A program made the position numbers and the translations under genes. The notes beneath the pieces were generated by a model that saw only the letters and a list, made by a program, of their open reading frames with translations, did no database searches and was not told where the DNA came from. A stretch of 64,000 bases of DNA from Heliopora coerulea (Eukaryota > Cnidaria > Anthozoa > Scleralcyonacea > Helioporidae), in the NCBI GenBank assembly GCA_030142905.1, contig JASJOG010000183.1:1-64000 (forward strand), written 5' to 3'. How positions within the stretch are numbered: position 1 is the first letter of the stretch; each line of letters opens with the position of its first letter. Shown in pieces: positions 53,123 to 64,000 of the stretch.

Positions 53123-55902
53123 TTGTCTTAATTCTATCACTATTGACCACATAGTTTTCTTAATTTTTTATGAATCTTTTTTGAAAGTTACAGATTGTAA
53201 TTGCCATTTGTTTCAATTGTATTATAATTAAATTATATTATACATTTTAAAACTTTTTAATTGTAGAACCTTTTGAAATTTTTATATAATATACAGTACC
53301 TGCTTTTAACCTAATCAGAAGAACATTTCCCATACTTAATAGCTGCCACAACATGCAATGAAAACTCCATACCTGTGTGTTTGGATCAATCTCATCAAAA
53401 GCTAATCCTCATACAGGAGATTTTGTCATCTTTAAAATCTATATTTAAGTAATTAAATGATGTCTTAGTTACAAAAATTTAAACAGACCATTATCAATAA
53501 TATACCAATCCATACTGTGTATGTACCATAAAAATTGATTTTTACTGTGCAATGCTAAAACCTAACAACATAACAAACTCTCAGGGGACAAAGGAAGCAA
53601 ACAAATTATATATTTTATATATTATTTTTATTTATTTTCACTCTGCTATCTTTGACTTGAGAAACTTTCATCTCTTTACAATGAATGTTCTGTACTGTTG
53701 TCATTGACATGATATCAGCAAAAAGCACATGAATTTTTTCTCACCAAAGACATTCTTTTTTCCTTTTTCTTTCACCTTCCATCAGGATTTCTTTCCAGCT
53801 GGTCTTTTGGATGATTTATCACATACCTATATTGAAATAAAAAGTAATGGGGAAAAATAATATTTTATTACTCAGGAATTTTTGTTGTAATGTTACATTT
53901 ACACAGTAACAACATAGTTACGGTGATTGTTTTATTATTAAACACAGAAAGGTTTGTTTACTGTAAACTAAGGGTAGACACATCAATAGTGACATGATCA
54001 ACAATAATTATAAAATAACACACATCCAACACATGCTCTGATGAGATAAGCTTCATTTCCTCTCAGGGTACAAATGTATGATGTTATTATTCTCATTTTG
54101 TACTGGACATGGATGATGTCACAACAACTCAAAAAACCATGGTTATTTTATAAAATAGAAAGAAAATATCTTTTGACATAAACATTCATGAAGCCATTTC
54201 AAATAGAAAAACATCTGAAAATACTCAGCTATGCCTCATGTTTCCACCAAACATTTTTCCAGTTGAAATACAGTAACATCATTCATGATCATATCATAGC
54301 ACAGAGACACTCGTGCAATTTTCTAATTGTTAAATGCAGTGTATATCACATGTTTGGCTGGACAAGTAAAAATAGCACCAACTGTTCTTTGCTATGTTAT
54401 CTTTTATCAGCATGGATCTTAATAAAAACGTAGACTTACAAGATTTCTCTTTCAAAACAGTTTCTTGTCACCCCTAAATTTGTGCCATCCTGCCTCCACA
54501 CAGGGCACAGCAAAGAACATTTCCAAATTTTCACAACAGCATCAGCACTTCAGACAATATTTTTAAAGAAAAACATTTATAAACAATCTAATCTGAAATT
54601 CAATAAGTGTAGTTTGCTTCATGGTGGTAAAATTGAAATACTTCATTTACTGTGTCGGCATCTTCATCCTCTTAAACTGCTCACTTTGGCCCGTGTGCAA
54701 TTCAGGGATCCTGGAATATGCCACTCTGGTAAAACTCACCATCTCAGTGTATGTAAATGAAATGCATCTTGGTAGTCACAGCCAGCTTGCTTAAATATTA
54801 AGCAAATTATCATCAAGGCAGAATGGAATGTCGGTCAACTCAGCCCAGTCGAGTGAGGGCTGATATTTGACACTTGACTAATTTAAAAATAGTCACTAAA
54901 TCTTTGAACTATTGTACCACGTCAACCTTTCACAAAAAAACCTATGCAGGTCTCTTCCTGAATTATTTAAGTTTCTCTCTTGTAAATTACAAGATGGTCT
55001 AGTTAAAACGTTACTTGATATGCTACACAAAATAAAAAAACAACTCATAAACTGGTTTCCAACAAGACCTCTAATAACTTATTTTCCACTGAAACACAAT
55101 CTGTTTCCTTCTCATGTAATTAATGAAGTTATTCGTGAATACAAGCTCAATGTCCAAGTCCATCACTTTAAGTGAAATGATTATTGACATGAATGTAAAT
55201 GTTTACTTGAAATGTATGTTGGCATTAGCGCTTTTACGATCCTATGGTAAAAATAAAAGTGCTATATGACTCATCAATTAGCCGTCAAAACGTCAATAGT
55301 GCATTGAAATCCATTTCAGTGGCTGTATTTGAATAGCCATAATAGTGGGCCGAGTTGACCAGACACCCTTTCAAAAATATTCTTCAATTGGCAACATTTA
55401 CGTGTACTCTGTAACGATTAGCTGCCGATGACTGGCCTCCCTTGCAAAGGAACTGACGAGCACAATCAGATACAGCAAATTATCTTGCGTTAATTTGAGT
55501 AAAATTCTAAATGGTTGTGAAAGCAGGAGTGAGTTGTAGTGCACAGTATCAAAATGAATGTCAGCACGTTGAAGCAACATGTTTTCAGTTGCCATTCTTT
55601 TAGTGCTTAAAAGCACTAAAACAAACACTGGTGTTACATGTATTACACAAAAACATACCTATTTTCATCACTGATATTCATTGCTGCAACAAAACCAAAA
55701 AACGTGGCAAAAAATGGTTGATATCACGTCTCTAAAAGAGTAGAATTGTTGAGTACCGCTTTCAGAGTTTCGAACTAACCGCAATTTTTTAATGACTAAG
55801 ATGTATGCGCATATATTTGATGCAAGCAACCGTGCTGTACTGCAGGCTCTCGTTCTGGGTTTGTGGTCCCCCTGACATGATTTGTGGCTGTATTGCAAAA
55901 CA
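53123..55902. other. Intergenic, no gene seen
   Basis: AT-rich sequence without recognisable domains or RNA genes. Frames at 54,188-54,433, 54,482-54,760 and 54,912-55,175 have no family features. Confidence 0.45.
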
Positions 55903-56983
55903 ATGTCCTTAGAACTGATTATTAATGAGCTAAAACCGGGTCGGAATGATGTTAATGAAAACTCTGTATGGCATGGACTCTCAGACCTTCATTGCCTTCC
56001 CTGGATAGCCTAGATAAAGTGCGGACATTACTTTTAAATGGGGCAAATGTAACAGTCCGAAATAACTACGGCGAAACTGCTCTACGTCATGTTTGTCAAT
56101 CTGGTAACTGGGGTGGAATTTTGAGTTTCTTGGCATCAATTTGTTGCAATGAGATAAAAGGTAAGAGGTAACTGCAGCATATGATAAATTCGTTCTTTAT
56201 GAGTTGAACCTTTACATGATTTTCCATCAATTGTTTAATGTATGATGAAAATTTAGGGGTGATGATTTTGCATGTGAGTTTCTTTGTAGTCTTATAAGCC
56301 CCTTTTATCCTATTTATTCCTTTCTTCCCTTGTCTCACTTCTCCTTGGTCTTGTAGAAGAGGGTCTCTTTAATTTGTACCTGAACACAGTGCCTATGGCT
56401 GAATGTCATGATGTGACCATTTTAAGTGGAGGTTGTGTCTCCACCTGTAATCTCTTTTATTGACCAATCTCTTACTGGTTTATTCAGGAATAGAATAATC
56501 TTTCTGACATTTTACAGATACACAAAGTTAATATTTTCTTTGCTGGCTATCCATTTTACTGATCAATCTGTGGGAAAGAGGATATGCTATCTTTTTGGGG
56601 TGCATTGCATAAATAAAATTTTATTTGAACCCAACTGTCCAACTGTGTATAGCTCACTGAGGGTATTATTCACTTGGTCATGTTGTATTTTTAAAATGTT
56701 TTTTCAGTGTCCCCTTGCCAAACCATTTAGGCAGCTCAGTTTAAACTGCTTGTGATAGTTACTAACTGATTTTAAATTTTTACATCGAGGAATTATAGCC
56801 TTGCACATAGCAGTAAAACATAGTCATAGAGAACTTGTTAAATATTTGATAAAGCAAAAGGTAAAAAATAATAAATAGCCTAATTTATTTTTTATTTTTT
56901 ATTTTTTAACAGAGTACTGACATAAGAGTGAGGGGCAGTAAACTTCAAACACCAATGAATGATGCTGTGCTTCAAAACAACAG
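55903..56983 (+). CDS. Ankyrin-repeat protein, three exons (first one frameshifted)
   Basis: Exons 55,903-56,103, 56,790-56,860 and 56,913-56,983, with GTAACT, GTAAAA and GTAACT donors and AG acceptors, join in consistent phase. They encode ankyrin units: LDKVRTLLLNGANVTVRNN, then YGETALRHVCQSG, IIALHIAVKHSHRELVKYLI and STDIRVRGSKLQTPMNDAV. The start is the ATG at 55,903 (MSLELIINELKPGRNDV). A one-base frameshift near 56,005-56,015 separates this from the ankyrin frame, so exon 1 may be misread, alternatively spliced or mutated. Downstream exons were not found. Ankyrin repeats mediate protein binding; the partner is unknown. Confidence 0.6.
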
Positions 56984-57601
56984 GTAACTGCTTAAGTCAT
57001 GGCATGTAGCTTAGTCAATATCAAGTAAGCTCACTTATGATGTGACTTATTTTTATCTAATTCATTCACTCATTTATTCATCTTTTTGATTATTTATTTA
57101 CTTATTTACTTATTTATTTATTTATTTTATTTATATGAATTCTGCCTATTGGTTAGGAAACAGAAAACATGCCCAAACAAATTGCAAAGTAAATTTCTGT
57201 TGTTGCACTGTCCTTTACCAGCTTTATTCATTTAGAAATAGTATAATCTTCTGCATTGTATTTTATCCAACAAATTCAAGTAATTTGCTGGCTTCTTGCA
57301 TATTGTGTTTTGCTTCTGAGAAATAATGACTAGTTAAACTTGAACATAGGTAAATTACACATTATTGAATAAAATAAATCTCCCATTACTGGGTAGAACC
57401 AGTTCTGTGGAGTAGTCAAATAATAAATATCTTATTTGGTAGCTTTAGTGGTAATATATATCAAACGCCAATACCAAAAAACATACATTTTACATTTTGG
57501 AGCACAGCCACTTTGGCATAACAAAGGGGCTGTACCCTGAAATGTAAAATGTATTTTCTTTTTTTCTAAATAAAGACTTTTTTAAAGAAGCTTTATATAC
57601 G

Positions 57602-57676
<75 letters not shown>

Positions 57677-58190
57677 GTATACGTAAATTTCATCTTACTA
57701 AGTGTAGATGTTTATAAGCTTGGATATACATATTAGAGTATCCGAAACATTAAAATGCTACATGTTACCACAAAATGAAATATCTTTGTAGGTTCACAAC
57801 CAATATCAGCTTAAGCCCGGTCGAAATTTCTCTTATGTAATCGGACGTGTTTCTGTCCGCTTATCTGCACTAAAGTTCTTTCTTTTAAACGTTACTTAGA
57901 GTGTTTCTGTACTGCAAACGAGTCAGTCATACCTTTAAAACTATTTTGAGATTCCGCCAAGGGAATCATTGTCAAGCTGTAGAATAGTTTATGAATCACT
58001 AAACGTCGTATAGCGACTCATTACGAGATTCAGCGATAGCTGTGCGTTCCACCCACCCGCAGACGCAGGAGAGATGCACATTGGACGCAGTATGGATGCA
58101 AACCGCACGCAGGACGGATGCAGATGCACTGTTAGGTTATTTCTAATCAGTACTGTATGATGAAAAGTTTGTTCTCAAGCTTTTATCTCA
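56984..58190. other. Intergenic with microsatellites
   Basis: Contains a TTTA run (about 57,094-57,130), a (CA)n tract followed by (TA)n at 57,609-57,677, and nothing recognisable as a gene. Confidence 0.55.
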
Positions 58191-58201
58191 GAAAATTTCA
58201 G

Positions 58202-58272
58202 AGCTCCTCTACGGGAATTGAACCCATGTCTCCCGATTGCCGGTACGGTTGTTTTACCACTAGACTATTGGG
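58202..58272 (-). repeat. tRNA-derived SINE body of a different tRNA type
   Basis: On the minus strand it reads ACCCAATAGTCTAGTGGTAAA with a B-box GGGTTCAATTCCC. It differs from the polB-insert body, yet the flanks are alike: GCTTGCCATTTGAG before it and CTCTGAAATTTTCTGAG after it. Confidence 0.6.
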
Positions 58273-59411
58273 TCTCAAATGGCAAGCATGATGTTATATA
58301 GAGACCTGGTTCGTAATATTGATATGCCTCTTTCGTACTTGAATTACAGGTATATATAATATACCTGTGGTTAAATATGCTAGTGGTTAAACAGTGGTAC
58401 AGTATTAGTGGCCAGCATAAAGCATAAAGCAAAACAAATCAAATCCTTTATCTTATTCAATGGCTTTGTTTTGTGTTTTATGCTGGGCACTGATATTTAT
58501 CTTAAGATATAGTTATAATTAGCTTTAAGTTGCTCTGTTGATTACTAAAATGCCACTAAATACTGGCCACTGTAAATATCGTTCACCACAATTTGTAGTC
58601 CTTAATGAACAGACTTACATTTTTTCTATTGTTGATTACATTTTGATAAACAAATGGCAACATAATGTCAAATGTTTGAAAGGTCCTTATCACTCTTACA
58701 GTGAACTTTCACACAAAATGTCAGTCCGTATCTCATGTTCTTGTTTTTTGGCAGAGTACTTTTGCATCCCAAACAGCCTAAACCACACTCCATTTTTTCA
58801 CATTACTTTTGACTTCATGATATACTTCTTAGAGTAAAAATCTTACTGGTCATAGTGGGCCTCTGATGATGACTTTCTTACCAGATGGAGTCATTTGATG
58901 TGTTAACACCTGTAACTGCACAGATCAAACTAAAGTGGAGCCTATTTGTTTTATACATGTATAATGAACAATTCAATGGGAAAAAGATATTTCAAAAGGT
59001 TCATTGACAGGTACATATGAGAGGTTGAAAACATTCATCTTACATGTTGATCTTTGATCTGTGAAAAACAGAGGAGCATAAATGATTTATGTTTTTGCAT
59101 GGAGAGCACCTTTGAAAGGTGTGGCCACAATTTGTTTAAAGTTTATCACATCATCTATGTATCTGGGAGTGTCCTTTAATAGATCATTGATACTGGGATA
59201 GTCACCAGTGAAAATGGACCCAGAATTCAATTTGTTGTTATAATATCTCTGTATAAAATATGGAATGGACATGTCCTTTCATTCTATATCAATCAAGTAT
59301 GATTCTGAAATAGAATTGAAACACTGCACATCCTCTTTTGGATAGTGTTATATTGTCTCGAGAATATCTTTTGCACTTACATTGGATAAAAACTTGCCTC
59401 CAATCCCTGTG

Positions 59412-59482
59412 GACTCGTTAGCTCAACAGGTAGAGTGGTGGACCAGTATCACAAGGGTGTGAATTCAAATCCTGCTCGAGTC
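59412..59482 (+). repeat. tRNA-like sequence, SINE head
   Basis: GACTCGTTAGCTCAACAGGTAGAG with a B-box-like TTCAAATCC and a 3' CGAGTC that pairs with the 5' end. Pairing in the anticodon stem is weak, so a SINE is more likely than a tRNA gene. A transcribed body seems to follow to about 59,590. Confidence 0.5.
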
Positions 59483-60351
59483 AGCTCTTTTCAGTTGATA
59501 TTGGCAGTGTCAGGTTACCACAAAAAGTTTCTCTTCATGTATATCTGTGAGGATGACTCTGGAATAGTATCTATTACTGTATACAGTGCTGTGTTATCTT
59601 TGGTCAATTAATATTGTTTATTGATATTGTCATGTTGTGTAATGAAACAGTTTTTGCACTTGACTTTTCATAATTCCATCTGATTTTATTTTCTTCTTTC
59701 TAGCATCCAACTTCTGGAGTTCAAGTACATGTTAGACCTGACTAAATCTTTATCTGGGCAAAGAGGAAGGTTTCGTTCCTTGGAGTGCTGTATATGACAG
59801 TATCAAAGGTTTAACCAAAATTCTACCAAGAACCTGAATAATTTACAAGGGACTGATGGTGAGTTCATCCTCTTTTACTCTACTGAAAAATTTAACTGAA
59901 ATTTAATATTAGTAAATTCAATTTAATCTTATTGTAGTTTCAATTTTAGGGTGTATAAAGTATTTTACAGATACTTTATTCATTGCAACGTGTGTCCTGA
60001 ACCTTCAGGGTAACAAAGGTTCTTAAAAACTGAACTTTTATTTTCTTTAATTTGAAGGAATAGTGGTTTAAGAAAATGAGGCCCAACTTGGACAGACTTG
60101 GCTTCGAAAACAAGGGAACTTATTTAGAGAGGTAACAGTTCTGAAACTGTTGCAAACTTTGAGCTATTTGCTGTAGAGAAGTTGTCAAAATTGTTGGCCA
60201 CGGATATAGACAAAATAAAGAAAATTCTAGAAGAAAAGAGCTACAGCTGGATGTATTTATGTATGTACATACAATTAATCATATGTAGGAGTACGTTTAT
60301 AGGAATGTATGAATGTAACTACATATGTACCTGTATGTATGGCATGTAGGA

Positions 60352-60355
<4 letters not shown>

Positions 60356-60385
<30 letters not shown>

Positions 60386-60418
60386 CTGCAGACGGAACCG
60401 TTTCGGCCTATTGGGCCT

Positions 60419-60462
<44 letters not shown>

Positions 60463-60545
60463 ATATATATATGTATGTATGTATGTTTGTATCTATGTTT
60501 TTATGTATGTGTGTATGTATGCGTGTATGTATGTACATATGTGTG
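60356..60545. repeat. TA/GTAT microsatellites around a short conserved core
   Basis: (TA)n runs at 60,356-60,383 and 60,424-60,450 flank a non-repetitive core containing GGAACCGTTTCGGCCTATTG. Degenerate TATG/TGTA units follow. This looks like a microsatellite-associated mobile core. Confidence 0.75.
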
Positions 60546-60584
60546 TTTGTTGGCAGGTATTTAGGTGGATGGGTGCCTATGTCC

Positions 60585-60830
60585 ATGGATGGATAGATGG
60601 ATAGATGGATAGATGGGTTGGTAAGTTGGGTAGTTTTGCAGATAGGTTGGTAGATAGGTTGGTTGGTGAATAGGTGGGTAGGTGGATAGGTAAATAGGTG
60701 GGTAGGTGGGTAATTAGGTAGATAGGTAGGTGGGTGGGTATATGAGTAGGTAGATGAGTAAACTTTGTAAATAGGTAGGTGGATTGGTGGGTGTGTAAAT
60801 AGGTAGATGGGTGAGTTGGTGGTTAGGCAG
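60585..60830. repeat. GGTAGATA-type minisatellite
   Basis: Degenerate tandem units of GATGGATA, then GTAGGTGGATAG and TAGGTTGGTAGA. The Tyr/Pro/Thr-rich reading frame on the other strand is a product of the repeat. Confidence 0.85.
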
Positions 60831-60849
60831 ATAAATTCGAAGGGTGTGA

Positions 60850-61490
60850 ACTTCACACCTACTGTACCTGTATATCTTTTATATACGTGTGTATATGTGT
60901 GCGTTGTGTATCCATTTTTGCAAACCTAAGTAATTCCAGGATTAAAATGGTATTGTATTAGTTCAGTCCGGTATTTTCGCGTCGAGGTGATTTATGCCGC
61001 GTGCTCCATCAAGAACGAAACCTGTATGAAAAAGACCAAGGATTATTTTGATGCATGGATCAAAAACGATACAAAATCTTAAGTGAAACGTGTTTTTGCA
61101 AGCTTTGTCCCTCTAAATTAACATGTCCATTACATTAGCCCTGCTACTGGTGAGTGACGAACGATATTCATTAGAGAGGTGACCTAAATGTTAAGTGACG
61201 TCATCCCCGTCGAGAATCATGGGAAGCGGACATGACAGTCTTGCCATTTCATATGTTGTAACATGAACAGCAATTCCTTCTACGTTATTTTACAGTTATA
61301 AGTACTGGTAATTATCAAAGATGGCATGAAAGTCTTGTCATTTAATGTCGATACCAAAAAGAAACCCTTACTTCTTAACACCTTCATTATCAAAGGTTAA
61401 CGCCTTTGTTATCCAAGAAAACATGAGAATCCTACCATTGACTGATGTGTCAAAGAGAGGACGCTTTCTCCACTGCAGTCACCGACAGCT
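60850..61490. other. Intergenic within the aminopeptidase pseudogene
   Basis: Intron-like space between the second and third recognisable exon pieces; nothing identified. Confidence 0.4.
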
Positions 61491-61492
61491 TA

Positions 61493-61735
61493 GGGGATGC
61501 TGGTGGTACAGTGATAGTGCACGTGTCTCTCATCACTGTGACTTGGATTCGATTCTGGCTCCGTGCAGTTATCTGATTAAAGTTACCTTGGTCACATGTG
61601 AGAAGAGTGTTGTCCAGTTTGTACTTAATACCCCAGTTTCCTCCTGTAGTAACACTGGACCCGTGAGGGGTGGCCCTTACTGGACCTCTAGGGAGAACAG
61701 TTTAGGTAGCTGATAGGTTTATCCAATATAAATAA
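61493..61735 (+). repeat. tRNA-derived SINE
   Basis: A tRNA-like head (GGTGGTACAGTGATAGTGCA with B-box GGATTCGATTC, 61,493-61,568) is followed by a unique body and an end ATAAATAAAGACA. It sits in an intron of the aminopeptidase pseudogene. Its A-box part is the apparent source of the tandem repeat at 62,393. Confidence 0.6.
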
Positions 61736-62392
61736 AGACACTTTAGTGAATGAGTACGATGTATTGCATTCACTAAAAATTTGCTTTTATTTTCTTTTGC
61801 TCCCTGCAGATCACAGATCAGCTGTTTATTTGTTTGGAATGTCTCAAAGTGGTGAAAAAGAATGGGACGTAGCTTTCAAAAGACTTCAAAAAACCAATGT
61901 GGCCTCCGAAAGTACTAAGATTATGTACGGCTTAGCAGGAACTCCTGAACCGTAGCTTATTAACAGGTCTACAGTAAATTGTAAACAGTTAATATTTCAA
62001 AAGTTTTATAACCAGTCCTTAATCAAATTTCTAGAGCTATTAGCTTAACAGCCAAACGTACATATTACACTATGTACTGACAACATTACGTAGGCTTGAT
62101 TAAATTTTGTTGCTCGTCCCCAGGTACTTGCAATACGCTATCAACGTAAGCAAGATCTAAACCCAAGACACAGCCACCATGGTCTCCTGTGTGGCTACTT
62201 ATAATCTAATAGGGCGTCACTTTGCATGGAACTTTCTAAAGGAAATGTGGCCAACCATTTTAAAGAGGCAAGCTTTCAGTGAATGCTGATCAATTCATTG
62301 TTGTACCTTTTATCCTCGTCTGTAACTGTTCCCAGTTACTAGTTAAACCTCTAAAAAGAATAAGTCTGCTAAAACGAACTATACACCCACCT

Positions 62393-62820
62393 CTGTGACT
62401 GAAGTAATAGTGGCACAGTGGTAGTGCATGTGTCTCTCACCTCTGTAACTGAGGTGTTGGTGGCACAGTTTTAGTGCATGTGTCTCTCACCTCTGTAACT
62501 GAGGTGTTGGTGGCACAGTGGTAGTCTATGTTTCACTTACCTTTTTAGCTGGAGTGCCGACCGTACAGTGGTAGTGCGTGTATCACTCACCTCTGTAACT
62601 GGAGTGTTCATAGCACAGTGGTAGTCAGTGATTCTCTTCTCTGTAACTGGCGTGCTGACGGCGCAGTGGTAGTGTATATCTCTCTCACTTCTTCAACTGG
62701 AATGTTGGTGAAACAGTGCTAGTGCACGTGTTCCTCACCTCTTAGACTGGGATATTGGTGGTAAAGCAGTAGTGCATGTGTCTGTCACCACTATGACTGT
62801 GGTGTTGGTGGCACAGTGTG
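62393..62820 (+). repeat. 50-bp minisatellite derived from a SINE A-box
   Basis: About eight units of roughly 50 bp with the consensus GGTGGCACAGTGGTAGTGCA, TGTGTCTCTCACCTCTGTAA, CTGAGGTGTT. The unit equals the 5' half of the tRNA-like head at 61,493-61,550. Divergence increases toward the right end. Confidence 0.85.
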
Positions 62821-62956
62821 TACCATTTATATTCTGACCTAGCATATATATTTTATTAAAACAGGTATGGTGAAGGTTTTGACTTTGCAATAAACTATTC
62901 TCTAAATGGAGTGGCCTCTGCTTTCAGTACCTAGTGGTAACTTGAAGAGATATGAT

Positions 62957-63045
62957 TCATCCACATTATCGTCATTATCATTATCGTTATCATCACCATA
63001 ATCATAATCATCATCAATGTCAATGTCATTTTTATTGTAATATTG
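62957..63045. repeat. ATC/ATT simple repeat
   Basis: Imperfect trinucleotide tract (CATTATCGTCATTATC.. to TTTTATTGTAATA). Confidence 0.8.
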
Positions 63046-63228
63046 TAATTCGGTTTTCAAACTTTTCAAAAGGCTTGGTATGCTCTATAGTTTTCGGTAA
63101 AGAGAGTCATCCTCAAAACTCAAGATTTTAGCCATAAATTTAGTGAAAAAGTTTGTAACAGTGATATTTTCACTCTATTTCAAAGTCATCATCAGTCAGA
63201 ATGTTTATTAAAACAAGGAAAATAATAC

Positions 63229-63312
63229 CTTGAGATGATACATGAACGATCGTCAAGCTCTGTCCTCAGAAAAACGATTTCTCAGCCCCAGACGGGGATC
63301 GAACGCGTGGTG
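63229..63312 (-). repeat. 3' part of the polB-insert SINE
   Basis: Read on the minus strand: GTTCGATCCCCGTCTGGGGC, then a TCTGAG-containing tail ending GACGATCGTTCATGTATC. It matches the tail of the 242-bp unit and stops where the array insert stops, marking the family's 3' end. Confidence 0.75.
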
Positions 63313-63385
63313 AAATTTCGGAGGTATAACCGGAAAATTTTTATCGTCATAAAATATCAAAATCATCTTGAGCGTTTTCGCTTCA

Positions 63386-63780
63386 CTCCACCTCAGTGTC
63401 CTTACCATAAAATCTCTACAGTGGTTTCCATCTTTTGCGATTTTTAGTGTTAACTGGAATAAAACAAAGCCATGAAAGCGATCAATCACGTACGGAAGGA
63501 GAGCCAAGCAGCGAGGAAAAAGACGAAACTGGTTAGTCCAGATGAAAAAAAGAAAAATAAAGGGGAAACAGCTCGCTCAAGCTCTTTTTATTACCTTTGG
63601 TTTGTAACATGTAACGTGCCTCAGAGAGGACTGAAAGTCCTGAAGTAGTGAAACTGAATATTCCATTATCCTAATAGTTTTCATATTTCGTGCAAAATTT
63701 AGCATATTCTTCTGGAGCTTTGCCTCCTTTAGAAATTCTGTTGCCCCGCTTACACACTAAGATGTCTGGCGCCACCACTG
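63386..63780 (+). repeat. Dispersed repeat, right copy
   Basis: Same-orientation match to 13-440. It contains the AAAGACGAAACTGGTTAGTC block and the CATATTTCGTGCAAAATTTA block but lacks the GA microsatellite of the left copy. The remaining 63,781-64,000 shows CATCAAGATC words repeated at about 63,902 and 63,946 and no gene. Confidence 0.75.
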
Positions 63781-64000
63781 TTTCTTCGACATGAATCATG
63801 TCATGAACAACCAACTACTTCAGTGAAACTGGTAAGAGTGACAGAAATCAAGACATGCACACCCGAACAATGCCAGTGAAAGCAATGAAAGTAATAGAAC
63901 CATCAAGATCCGATCAGTGCCAGAGAAAGGAATGAATACCAATCAAATCATCAAGATCGGAAAATACCCAAAAAGCCTGTGACAGAAAGGGAACCATCGA

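Larger units (their letters stand above)
59703..62940 (+). pseudogene. M1-family aminopeptidase (ERAP1-C region), decayed
   Basis: Five exon-like pieces match, in order, the C-terminal helical domain of aminopeptidase N/ERAP-type proteins. (1) 59,703-59,860: YMLDLTKSLSG, then in another frame GFVPWSAVYDSIKGLTKI. (2) about 60,052-60,140: MRPNLDRLGFENKGTYLER. (3) 61,808-61,995: SGEKEWDVAFKRLQKTNVAS, ending EP followed by TAG where the family has Trp. (4) 62,124-62,270: YLQYAINVSKI, a stop, then LIGRHFAWNFLKEMWP. (5) 62,867-62,935: YGEGFDFAINYSLNGVASAF then a stop. Each piece sits after an AG, so introns are retained and it is not a processed copy. Multiple stops and frameshifts show it is dead. 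The N-terminal zinc-binding part is not in this window. Confidence 0.75.

Noticed and set aside
60275..60856. 193-residue Tyr/Pro/Thr-rich protein
   Set aside because: It translates the TA, GTAT and GGTA simple repeats.

Overview
The window looks like animal nuclear DNA, most likely from a marine invertebrate and probably a cnidarian. It is AT-rich, with sparse intron-split gene fragments, many microsatellites, tRNA-derived short repeats and DNA-transposon remains. The cnidarian guess is an inference: it rests on the style of the repeats and on recollection of similar element proteins in Hydra, sea anemones and corals, and no database was consulted.

The centre (12,947-31,912) is one complete 18,966-bp Polinton/Maverick element. 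It has inverted ends of about 514 bp that start 5'-AG, and a 6-bp target duplication (TACACC at 12,941-12,946 and 31,913-31,918). A leftward gene block carries a small membrane protein, an A32/FtsK-type packaging ATPase, a probable major capsid protein, a membrane protein with a conserved hydrophobic tail, and a DDE integrase with a C-terminal chromodomain. A rightward block carries a large membrane-anchored protein, a probable penton-like protein, a phage-fibre-like protein with a lectin-like head, several small membrane/coiled-coil proteins, a SAP/NUMOD1-like DNA-binding protein, and a protein-primed family B DNA polymerase with AT-hooks at its N-terminus. At the left end there is a protein with an MGxCxS acylation signal. 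Together these genes could replicate, package, coat and integrate the element, so it resembles a provirus. It is no longer intact: the integrase has a frameshift, the polymerase has an in-frame stop, and the polymerase is interrupted by a 1.28-kb array of 242-bp tRNA-like units flanked by a 12-bp target duplication. The TIRs remain almost identical, so the element entered recently.

Left flank (1-12,946): a dispersed repeat also present at the right window end; a leftward intron-containing ZMYM1/hAT-type gene (1,446-4,450, perhaps to 5,219); tRNA-like repeats; a minisatellite; a fold-back element with telomere-like motifs; and an orphan terminal exon.

Right flank (31,913-64,000): repeats rich in TTACACC/GGTGTAA; a decayed Tc1/mariner element (34,775-36,177); a G-depleted tract; a possible transmembrane exon; a fold-back MITE; a GIY-YIG fragment of a retroelement; SINE copies; a pogo-like element keeping only the ends of its transposase (45,369-46,474); a transposon-like segment carrying a broken Ulp1-type protease (50,487-53,122); ankyrin-repeat exons (55,903-56,983); and a decayed M1 aminopeptidase gene (59,703-62,940). 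All calls were made by eye from sequence and motif knowledge.
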